Assembly: GCA_025936175.1 (NCBI GenBank)
Contig: JAICTV010000025.1
Coordinates: 1-37,620, forward strand
DNA: 37,620 nucleotides
Source of the DNA: Phycisphaerae bacterium
Lineage (GTDB): Bacteria > Planctomycetota > Phycisphaerae > Tepidisphaerales > Tepidisphaeraceae
Direction of reading: 5' to 3'
The stretch's first letter is position 1. Each line of letters opens with the position of its first letter. A program made the translations under genes and the position numbers. The notes beneath the pieces are model-generated. The model searched no databases and was not told the origin of the DNA. It saw only the letters and a list, made by a program, of their open reading frames with translations. This document shows positions 5,617 through 12,519 of the stretch, piece after piece.

Positions 5617-7395
5617 TCACTCCTTCTTCTGCTCGACGAATGTCGTCAGTTCGGCGGCGATCCGGTCGATCACCGGCTGCCATTGACGGATCCGCTCCTG
5701 ACGGAAGAGGCGCATCGTCGGATACCAGGGTGAGTCCTCGCGGCGGAGCATCCAGCGGAAATCCGGCCCGCGCGCCAGCAGCGTCCACACCGGCCGGCCC
5801 AGCGCGCCGGCGAGGTGCACGACGCTGGTGTCAACGGAGACCAGCAGATCGAGACAAACCAGCGCGGCGGCCGTGTCCGCGAAATCGCGCAGCTCATCGC
5901 CGAGCTGGATGATCTTCATCTCCGCGGGCGCGCCGGCAAGCTGCGAGGCCTGCGATCCTTTTTGCAGCGAGCAGAGCGTGACACCGCCGACGCCCGCAAG
6001 CGGCGCGAAATCCGCAAGTCGGCACGAGCGGGCGCGATCATTCTGGTGCGATGCGCTGCCCGCCCAGACGAGTCCCACTTTCACGTTCGTATCCCCGGCG
6101 AAACGCTGTTTCCAGCGCTCGACGCGCGCGGGATCCGCGGACATGTACGGCACGTCCGCGGGAATCGTGTCGAGGCGCGTGTTGAAGATGCCCGGCAGGC
6201 TCGCCAGCGGCGCGTGAAGGTCGTGCGCGACGGCCGAGCCGTTGGGCACGACCTGATCGATCCCGCGCACGGTCTGCACGACCGCGACCAGATCCGCCGG
6301 GCACGCGACAATTACCTTGGCCGCGCCGCTGCGCTGCCGCACCATCGACGCGTAGCGGACAAACTGGATCGTGTCACCGAAGCCCTGCTCGCTGACCAGC
6401 ACCAGTGTCTTGCCGCGGATTTCTTCGCCCTTCCAGCGCGGCATCCCGCTGGGACGATTGGTCATGAACTGCGGGCTCGACCAGCGCGCCTCGTACTCCT
6501 GCCAGCCGCGCTCGAAGTCGCCCAGCGTCAGCATCGCCAGCGAGCGGTTCGCCCTGGCGTCGTTGAAGTTCGGCCAGCGCGACATGATCTGCTCGTAGCG
6601 CGACAGCGCCTCCTGCGCTTCGCCGAGCTTGAGCAGCGTCAGCGCCAGGTTGCTCTGCGCGTCGATGGAGTTGGGATCGATTTCGAGCACGCGGCGGTAG
6701 GACTGCGCGGCTTCTTCCAGATCGCCCGAAGTCTGCAGCGTGTTCCCGAGCACCAGCCAGGCGCGCGCGTCGTTAGGGTTCAACGAGACGCCGTGACGCG
6801 CGACCGCCGGCGCCGCGTCCCAGTCCCCGCCGCGCCAGATCGCCTCGGCGAGCTGCACCCACGCGTTGGAGAAGTTCGGATTGATCTCCGTGGCGCGGCG
6901 GAGCGCCGCGACGGCGTCGGCGTGACGTCCCGCGCGCGACAGCGCGTAGCCGTAGTTCCCGACCGCCGCCGCGTCCGTCGGCTTGAGCTGCGCGACCGCC
7001 TTGAATTGCTCGACCGCATCGTTCGGACGGTTCAGCGCCAGCAGCGACGATCCCGCCGCCGACCGCGCCGCGACATCGCGCGGGTCGATCCGCAGCGCGT
7101 TGCCGAAATGATTGACCGCCTCCGCGTGCTGGTTGGCCATCGCCAGCACCTCGCCGAGGTGCCGGTGAAACTCCGCCATCTGCGGCGCCCGCGCGACGGC
7201 GCGGCGAAGCAGCTCGATCGCCTCGGCGACGTTCCCGCGCTGCGCCTCGATCACGCCAAGCAGGTGCAGCGCGTCCGGCTGCTCCGGCGCCGCCACGAGC
7301 ACGCGACGATAGATCGCCTCCGCGTCGGCGGCTCGGCCGGCTTGATGCTGCGCCAGTGCGGTCTTGAGGAGTTGAAGGATCTCCCGCTGATCCAT
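5617..7395 (-). CDS. TPR repeat protein fused to a GT9/GT41-like glycosyltransferase domain
   Basis: The first ~300 of 592 residues are tandem tetratricopeptide repeats (for example AEAIYRRVLVAAPEQPDALHLLG and its equivalents every 34 residues). The rest, from GKTLVLVSEQGFGDTIQF near residue 329, is a glycosyltransferase-B fold domain. SVDTSVVHLAGALGRPVWTLL near residue 520 is the nucleotide-sugar loop of the heptosyltransferase (GT9) and O-GlcNAc transferase-like families. TPR-GT fusions of this kind are thought to glycosylate proteins or surface glycans, the TPR part holding the acceptor. The protein probably acts in the cytoplasm because no signal or membrane helix is present. It is the first gene of a pair with the YhcH gene. 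Upstream lies a perfect 29-bp inverted repeat. The donor and acceptor cannot be deduced. Confidence 0.85.
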   Translation of the reverse strand: MDQREILQLLKTALAQHQAGRAADAEAIYRRVLVAAPEQPDALHLLGVIEAQRGNVAEAIELLRRAVARAPQMAEFHRHLGEVLAMANQHAEAVNHFGNALRIDPRDVAARSAAGSSLLALNRPNDAVEQFKAVAQLKPTDAAAVGNYGYALSRAGRHADAVAALRRATEINPNFSNAWVQLAEAIWRGGDWDAAPAVARHGVSLNPNDARAWLVLGNTLQTSGDLEEAAQSYRRVLEIDPNSIDAQSNLALTLLKLGEAQEALSRYEQIMSRWPNFNDARANRSLAMLTLGDFERGWQEYEARWSSPQFMTNRPSGMPRWKGEEIRGKTLVLVSEQGFGDTIQFVRYASMVRQRSGAAKVIVACPADLVAVVQTVRGIDQVVPNGSAVAHDLHAPLASLPGIFNTRLDTIPADVPYMSADPARVERWKQRFAGDTNVKVGLVWAGSASHQNDRARSCRLADFAPLAGVGGVTLCSLQKGSQASQLAGAPAEMKIIQLGDELRDFADTAAALVCLDLLVSVDTSVVHLAGALGRPVWTLLARGPDFRWMLRREDSPWYPTMRLFRQERIRQWQPVIDRIAAELTTFVEQKKE

Positions 7396-7451
7396 GATCG
7401 AGCGGAGTGTAGCGGATTCCGCTTGCAGTTTTCACGCGCGCAAAGGCGCGG

Positions 7452-7529
7452 TTGTCATCCCGAGGTACTCCCAGGGATCTCGGAGACCAGGTTGCGTCCC
7501 AGATCCCTGGGAGTACCTCGGGATGACAA
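7452..7529. repeat. Perfect 29-bp inverted repeat (REP-like)
   Basis: The 29 bases 7452-7480 are exactly complementary to 7501-7529 around a 20-base loop. The arm core TGTCATCCCGAGGTACTCC belongs to a palindromic family that also appears at 30294-30372 and, in a TGTCATGCTGAGG form, at 10381-10447. It lies between glpX and the TPR-glycosyltransferase, both on the minus strand, and may also terminate glpX transcription. Confidence 0.85.
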
Positions 7530-7561
7530 TGCTTCGGCGCGCTGCGATGGTTGACGGCGCA

Positions 7562-8662
7562 CTACAGCGCGTGATCCTGCGCATCGCTGCGCAAGCGCAC
7601 AGTCTTGAGATCCAGGTTGTGTACCGTCTTGATGTAGCGGATCGTCTGGTGCTTGGCGCGCATGAAGATGCTGTAGGTCATCGCGCTGGTGTCCTCGTAG
7701 CGGATGCCCTTGAGCATCGTCGAGTCGCTGATGCCCGTCGCCGCGAACAACACGCGCTTCCCGCGCGCCAGATCGTCCGCGGTGTAGACCTTGGCCAGAT
7801 CCGCCTCCGCTACGCCGCTCGATTTGAGCTGCTCCCGCTCGTCGTCGTCGCGCGGCCACATCTGCGCCAGGATCTCCCCGCCGAGGCATTTGATTCCCGC
7901 CGCCGCGAGTACCGCTTCCGGCGAGCCGCCGGTCCCCATGTAGACGTCCACGCCGCTGCCCGGCAGGCAGGGCGCGATCGCGCCGGCGATGTCGCCGTCG
8001 CTGATCAGCCGGATCGCGGCGCCCGCGCGGCGGACATCGTGCACCAGCCGCTCGTGTCGCGAACGATCGAGGATTACCACGGTGAGATCCTGCACGCGCT
8101 TGCCGAGCTTGAGCGCGATGATCTCCAGGTTGTCCTGTACCGCGTTGTCGAGACGGATCCGCCCCGGACCCATCTTCACGCGCGGGCCGAAGCTGATCTT
8201 GTTCATGTAGAAGCTCGGGATGTCGGCGAGCAACTCGCGCGGGTCGTCCTCGGGTTTCTCGCACGCGGCGGCGGCGATGACGCTGATCGCGCCGGCCAGA
8301 CCTTTGCTGACGATCGTCGTGCCGTCGATCGGATCGAGCGCGATCGCCATCTTGATCGAGCCGTCCGCCCACGTCCCGAGCTTCTCGCCCTTGAAGATGC
8401 CGGGCGCGTTGTCCTTGATCCCTTCGCCGATCGTCACCAGGCCGGAGATGTTGACCGTGTCGAACAAACCGCGGATGGCGTCAGAGGCCGCATAGTCGGC
8501 AGATTCCTTATCGCCCTTACCCATCCACTTGTACGCGCTGAGCGCGGCGGCTTCGGTGGCGCGGATGAACTCGAGCCCCACCAGCCGCTCCAGGTCGACC
8601 GGAAGCACCCCACGATCGACCGCCTGATCCGCCGCCGCGGCCGTCTTGCCGTTACGACTCAT
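7562..8662 (-). CDS. glpX: Fructose-1,6-bisphosphatase class II (GlpX type)
   Basis: This 366-residue cytoplasmic enzyme removes the 1-phosphate from fructose 1,6-bisphosphate, the committed step of gluconeogenesis; in some autotrophs GlpX also acts on sedoheptulose 1,7-bisphosphate. The lithium-sensitive phosphatase metal motif DPIDGTT is at residues 110-116, IGEG at 78-81, and the class II phrases GTGGSPEAVLAAA and MWPRDDDER follow in the C-terminal half. Usual length is 320-340, so this protein is slightly long at both ends. The ATG at 8662 has GAGGTG six bases upstream. It is flanked by a REP-like inverted repeat downstream and an ABC ATPase gene 109 bases upstream on the same strand. No sign of regulation is visible. 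Confidence 0.95.
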   Translation of the reverse strand: MSRNGKTAAAADQAVDRGVLPVDLERLVGLEFIRATEAAALSAYKWMGKGDKESADYAASDAIRGLFDTVNISGLVTIGEGIKDNAPGIFKGEKLGTWADGSIKMAIALDPIDGTTIVSKGLAGAISVIAAAACEKPEDDPRELLADIPSFYMNKISFGPRVKMGPGRIRLDNAVQDNLEIIALKLGKRVQDLTVVILDRSRHERLVHDVRRAGAAIRLISDGDIAGAIAPCLPGSGVDVYMGTGGSPEAVLAAAGIKCLGGEILAQMWPRDDDEREQLKSSGVAEADLAKVYTADDLARGKRVLFAATGISDSTMLKGIRYEDTSAMTYSIFMRAKHQTIRYIKTVHNLDLKTVRLRSDAQDHAL

Positions 8663-8771
8663 GCAGACACCTCGAGAAATGAACGTCTCCGACGAAAGGA
8701 CGTGAGCGAAAACATACCACAGGAAATGCGCGGCGCGATCGCAAAAACGGGGTGCGCCCGCGGCCCGTCCG

Positions 8772-9596
8772 CTACGCCGGGCGCGCGCCGCGGTGCAGCA
8801 GCGCCTGCCACGCCTCGGGGTGCACGTGGACGGACCAGCGGCCGCTCGAATATCGGACCTGGAGCGGGCATCGGTAGACGCGCGAAAGAACCTCCTCGCG
8901 CAGCACGTCCGCCGGCGGTCCCGCGGCGGCGGGCGTGCCGTTGTCGAGCAGCAGCACGCGCGACGTCGCCGGCGGCAGCTCCTCGACGTGATGCGTCACC
9001 ATCACGACCGTCGGCGCACTCGCTGATCGATCAAACAGTCCTTGAACCGTCGCCAGTACCTGCTCGCGCGCGAGCAAGTCGAGTCCCGCGGTCGGCTCAT
9101 CGAGCAAGAGCAGCTTCGGTCGCGACGCCAGCGCCCGCGCGATCAGACTGCGCACGCGCTCGCCGCTGCTCAGCGTTGAATAGCTCTGCTCGGCGACGTG
9201 CGAGAGACCGACCTGCGCGAGCAATCGCAGCGCGTCGTCTTCCATCTGAGGCGCGGGCGCATCGTAAAGCGCGAGCGTGCCGAAGAAGCCGGTCAGCACG
9301 ACCTCCCGCGCGGTCAGCGTCGGCTCCACGTCATACGGCCCCGCCGCCTGCACCAGCCGGATCGACTGGCGCAGCTCCGCGAGGTTCGCTTCGCCGAATT
9401 TCTCACCCGCAACGGTGCACTGGCCTGACGACGGGAACAGGTGCGCCGCGAGGATGCGCGTCAGCGTGCTCTTGCCCGATCCGTTGGGCCCGAGGATCGC
9501 GCAGCATGCGCCCGCCGGGACGCTCCAGCTCACGTCGCGCAAGATCCAGCGCCCGCCGCGCCGCACGCCCACACCTTGCAGTTCGATCGCATTCAT
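8772..9596 (-). CDS. ABC transporter ATP-binding protein
   Basis: This 274-residue protein is the ATPase subunit of an ABC system. It has the Walker A motif GPNGSGKST (residues 36-44), a Q-loop region, the signature LSSGERVRS, the Walker B motif LLLLDEP with TAGLD, and the switch histidine in VTHH. Sequence style (one domain, iron/molybdate-like spacing) resembles ATPases such as YlmA or ModF-type, but I would not assign a substrate. No permease or binding protein adjoins it, so its membrane partner must lie elsewhere, or it may act as a soluble regulator. The ATG at 9596 begins MNAIELQGVGVRRGG, where family alignments usually begin; the frame stays open another 29 codons upstream but shows no homology. 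It is divergent from the small membrane-protein gene. Confidence 0.9.
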   Translation of the reverse strand: MNAIELQGVGVRRGGRWILRDVSWSVPAGACCAILGPNGSGKSTLTRILAAHLFPSSGQCTVAGEKFGEANLAELRQSIRLVQAAGPYDVEPTLTAREVVLTGFFGTLALYDAPAPQMEDDALRLLAQVGLSHVAEQSYSTLSSGERVRSLIARALASRPKLLLLDEPTAGLDLLAREQVLATVQGLFDRSASAPTVVMVTHHVEELPPATSRVLLLDNGTPAAAGPPADVLREEVLSRVYRCPLQVRYSSGRWSVHVHPEAWQALLHRGARPA

Positions 9597-9760
9597 CTTC
9601 GTGCGAGCGTGACGATAAGCCGCCGCGTGATCTTCGGCCAACGCAGTCCGCTGAAAAAATTGCAATTGCCGCTGGCATCGCACGCGATCTACTATCGGTT
9701 CATCGGAAGCGCCTGGTCGGCGCGCTGCGGCAGCCGCCTGCCGCGTCGGAGAACAATGCG

Positions 9761-10300
9761 ATGACCCGCCTGGATCTTGATGTTGAAAGACCGGCCTCCG
9801 CCCCGTGCACGGACGTGACGCTCCGCTCCCCGCCCAACTGGACGGCTGTCCTCTTCTTCGCGGCCCTCGGAATGCTCCACCTCTACCTGGCCGCCAGCGC
9901 GTTCTCGCACCGTCGCTGGGAAGGGTTTATGAGCCTGATCTTCGGCACGGTCTTCTGCCTCGTCTCGCTGGCGTGTCGATTGATCTGCTCGGAGATGACG
10001 ATGCAATCCGCGGCGAAGCGATTGCGTGTTCGCGTCGGCTGGCGGCGGCTCGGGATCGAGCGATTTATTCCCTTCGCGCAGATCCGCAACGTCCGCCTGA
10101 CGCTGATGCACCCGCGCAATCCGCTGGCGGCGACGATCGAGATCGTCTGCGCGCGCGAGGTGATCGAGTGTCCGCCCACGCTGGTCCCGCGCGAGGAGGC
10201 GCTCTGCCTGGCGATGACCATGAACGTGGGGTTGATCAAGGTCTACAGCGAGGAGTTCGGCCACGTCGCCGAGCGGCTGGATCAGTTGCCGTCGGCGTGA
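9761..10300 (+). CDS. Membrane protein of unknown function with a PH-like tail
   Basis: This 179-residue protein has two hydrophobic segments near residues 27-48 and 55-74, followed by a soluble part beginning KRLRVRVGWRRLGIERFIPFAQIRNVRLTL. That layout (two helices, then a beta-rich region with a conserved I/V-P-F-x-Q-I-x-x-V phrase) resembles bacterial membrane proteins with a pleckstrin-homology-like domain. I do not recognise a specific family. The ATG at 9761 has GGAG nine bases upstream; a much longer open frame continues leftward but overlaps glpX and the ABC gene on the other strand. It is followed by a repeat hairpin that may serve as terminator for both it and the convergent gene. 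Confidence 0.7.
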   Translation: MTRLDLDVERPASAPCTDVTLRSPPNWTAVLFFAALGMLHLYLAASAFSHRRWEGFMSLIFGTVFCLVSLACRLICSEMTMQSAAKRLRVRVGWRRLGIERFIPFAQIRNVRLTLMHPRNPLAATIEIVCAREVIECPPTLVPREEALCLAMTMNVGLIKVYSEEFGHVAERLDQLPSA

Positions 10301-10380
10301 TTGCGATGACCTCGAACGGCTTCCGCGTGAAAGCGGATGTCATGCTGAGAGGGTGTTGAAGAAGTACCACACGCCCGCGA

Positions 10381-10447
10381 CGTCATGCTGAGGTAATCCG
10401 AAGCATCTGCCTGCCCCGCCCGGATGCTTCTGTACCTCAGCATGACG
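10381..10447. repeat. REP-like inverted repeat between convergent genes
   Basis: CGTCATGCTGAGGTA (10381-10395) is complementary to 10433-10447, and GAAGCATC (10400-10407) to GATGCTTC (10423-10430), giving a long interrupted hairpin. A partial direct copy, GTCATGCTGAG, lies at 10339-10349. The element sits between two converging genes and could work as a bidirectional terminator. It belongs to the palindromic family that includes 7452-7529. Confidence 0.75.
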
Positions 10448-10473
10448 AGTTGCGGGAATCTTTGGTTCACCCT

Positions 10474-11823
10474 TCACCACCGCGCCCGCGCGAAGAGCAT
10501 GTAGGACGTCGGGACGTCGCCGTAGGTCGATTGCAGGTCCGCGGGGATGAAGTGAACGCTGCCGACGGCGCCGACCCCGAACTGCACGCCATGCGTTTCG
10601 GGGAAATCGTAGATGTAGCCGATCGACAGCTTGTTGACCGTAAACGCCCGCCCGAACAGCGGCTCGCCCTCCTCGAACAGCTCGTCCTTCGCCACGTTTT
10701 CGAACCGGCCGAAGATCGTGTGCGTGCGCTTGATGTTGATCGCGCTTTCCAGCAGGAACGCGTCGAGCGTGTGGCCGGGCTCATTGATATCTCGGCCCCA
10801 CGCGAAGGTCGTCTGCCAGTTCGTTCGTCCGTCCGGCGTGAGCCGGCGGTTGTACGTCGCCGACGCCGTCACGCGCTGCTGATCCACGTCCGGCTCGAGC
10901 TGCTCGGGGCTGTTGAGATGGCCGTAGCTCGCCTGAAATGACCAGTCGGCGGACGGGTTGTACGTGACTCGCGCCGACTGCGAATCCATCTTCGGCGTCT
11001 CGATGTCCCAGCGCGACTGGTCCGGCTCGCGGCCGGTGAAGAGCGACGCCTCGAGCTTGAGCTTGTCGTTGATCACGTAACCGAGCGTCGCCACGCCGAA
11101 CGTGATGTGCGTCGAATCCAGCCAGTGGTGCGTGATCGGCGCTTCGGGGTTGTCCATGCCGCTGAAGCGGTGCATGAACGTCGCCGGCCCCAGCGCCGGC
11201 TCGCCGGGCAGGCCGAGATAGACAAACGCCTGGTCCTTCCCGCCGCGCAGGGGCAGCGCGTAGCTGCCGGCGAGCTCCATGAACAGATCATGCGGATGCT
11301 GGCGGTCGATCAGCGGCGTCTCGCCGTCGGCGCTCTCACCGGTCTGAAACAGCAGCGGGTAGCCGGTCTTTCCGACCGTCGCCGGCTCCAGCGAGATCAT
11401 CCCGCGCAGCCCGAGCACCCCTTCGCCGACCTGCTTGCGCGCCATCAGCATGAACATGTTGGTGCTGATGGTCTTGTCCCCGCCGCGCTCCCCGCCGGCG
11501 TGGTCGTACACCGCGTAGGCGTCGCCGTGGCCCATGATCATCCAGCCGTCCGCCATGATATGGATCATGGGCGAGGGCATCGGCGTGGACTGCGGCTGCC
11601 ACGCCGTACCGGATGATTCGCGCGACATTGACGGGCCCAAAAGTCCCGGCATCTCGTGCATCGAATGCGATTCATCACCCGCAGGCATCGCCGGCATCGA
11701 CGGCATCGACGGCATGGCACTTTCGGAGCCCGCGCCGGCATCGCCCGCGATGCATAAGCTCTGCCGAGCGATCACGGCGGCCGCCGCGATCGCCAGCCCA
11801 CGACTCCAGCGTCGGTTGTGCAT
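10474..11823 (-). CDS. Methionine/histidine-rich outer-membrane beta-barrel-like protein
   Basis: The 449-residue protein begins with a signal peptide (MHNRRWSRGLAIAAAAVIA) followed by a Met/His-rich stretch at residues 37-100 (MPSMPSMPAMP, SHSMHEMPG, MIHIM, MIMGHG). The rest has the alternating pattern and aromatic ends of beta-barrel strands, ends in the aromatic MLFARARW typical of outer-membrane proteins, and has no TonB box or plug domain. Met/His-rich segments often bind copper or silver, so a role in copper handling is a reasonable inference, but no copper exporter is nearby. The ATG at 11823 has GGGAG nine bases upstream, and an upstream in-frame start would spoil the signal peptide. 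It is first or sole gene of its transcript; the next gene upstream on the strand ends 72 bases away. Confidence 0.7.
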   Translation of the reverse strand: MHNRRWSRGLAIAAAAVIARQSLCIAGDAGAGSESAMPSMPSMPAMPAGDESHSMHEMPGLLGPSMSRESSGTAWQPQSTPMPSPMIHIMADGWMIMGHGDAYAVYDHAGGERGGDKTISTNMFMLMARKQVGEGVLGLRGMISLEPATVGKTGYPLLFQTGESADGETPLIDRQHPHDLFMELAGSYALPLRGGKDQAFVYLGLPGEPALGPATFMHRFSGMDNPEAPITHHWLDSTHITFGVATLGYVINDKLKLEASLFTGREPDQSRWDIETPKMDSQSARVTYNPSADWSFQASYGHLNSPEQLEPDVDQQRVTASATYNRRLTPDGRTNWQTTFAWGRDINEPGHTLDAFLLESAINIKRTHTIFGRFENVAKDELFEEGEPLFGRAFTVNKLSIGYIYDFPETHGVQFGVGAVGSVHFIPADLQSTYGDVPTSYMLFARARW

Positions 11824-11895
11824 GATCGGAAACTCCCGGCTTGTCCCAGGAAGCATGGTATCGGCGCGCGGCCGCACAGGGGAGACGCGACGGCG

Positions 11896-12486
11896 TCACT
11901 CGCCCAAGACCTGAAAGTATCGCGACCAGATCCGCTCTGCGTAGTCGCGCGCGTAGCGCTCGGCGTACGACTCGCCGCGGGATGCGCGCTTCTTCGACCG
12001 CGTGGTCATCCGATCGTGATGATGGCCCAGCTCGTGCAACAACACGTGCAGGAGCTGGTAGGCGCGCAGGGTGGGTTCGGTGAAGTGCAGCACGTGCCCC
12101 TCGGCCGTTTGCTCGATCGGCACGCCCAGACGTTCGAAGAGGTCGCGGTGCTCGCGGATGAACCGCTCGTTCTGCACCACCTGCAACAGGTTCCGCGGCT
12201 GCGCGCAGATTGCCACCAGACCCGGGCGATGAAACCCGTCACACCCTTCCCGCCGCGGCGGAGCGAGCAGGATCGCGTTGAGCCCCGCCGACAGCTCCCC
12301 CCAGTCGGGAAGCATTTCGATGAACGCGCGCACCCGGCGTACGCCCAGCACATGGCGATACCCGCGCCCCGGATGCTGTCGAAAAATCTGCGGCGTCGCG
12401 CGCGGCGTGTTGTGATCCGGTGACGCGCGGCGTGAACGCTCGGCGCGATACTGCTTTCCCGATCTGACGCGCGGCGAGGATTTCAT
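11896..12486 (-). CDS. Small zinc-metallopeptidase-like protein (HELGH)
   Basis: This 196-residue protein has one strong motif, HELGHHHDR at residues 151-159, the HExxH zinc-binding and catalytic signature of zincin metallopeptidases, placed after a helix (LRAYQLLHVLL) as in the family. The N-terminal 40 residues are basic and probably disordered. The third zinc ligand is not certain; E or H residues in the following YAERYARDYAERIW helix are candidates. No signal peptide is seen, so it would be cytoplasmic. The start at 12486 is preferred; a frame start eight codons upstream is possible. It lies 33 bases downstream of the TMTC-like gene and is likely cotranscribed with it. Substrate unknown. 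Confidence 0.7.
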   Translation of the reverse strand: MKSSPRVRSGKQYRAERSRRASPDHNTPRATPQIFRQHPGRGYRHVLGVRRVRAFIEMLPDWGELSAGLNAILLAPPRREGCDGFHRPGLVAICAQPRNLLQVVQNERFIREHRDLFERLGVPIEQTAEGHVLHFTEPTLRAYQLLHVLLHELGHHHDRMTTRSKKRASRGESYAERYARDYAERIWSRYFQVLGE

Positions 12487-12519
12487 CAGGGCGGCAAACC
12501 TTTGCGGCAACGGGCACGA

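Noticed and set aside
5815..7554. A 579-codon plus-strand frame opposite the TPR-glycosyltransferase gene
   Set aside because: Arg-rich shadow translation; the TPR periodicity and glycosyltransferase motif are on the minus strand.
7394..10300. A 968-codon open frame on the plus strand
   Set aside because: It is the GC-rich shadow of glpX and the ABC ATPase on the opposite strand; only the last 180 codons, from the ATG at 9761 with its own ribosome-binding site, look like a real gene.
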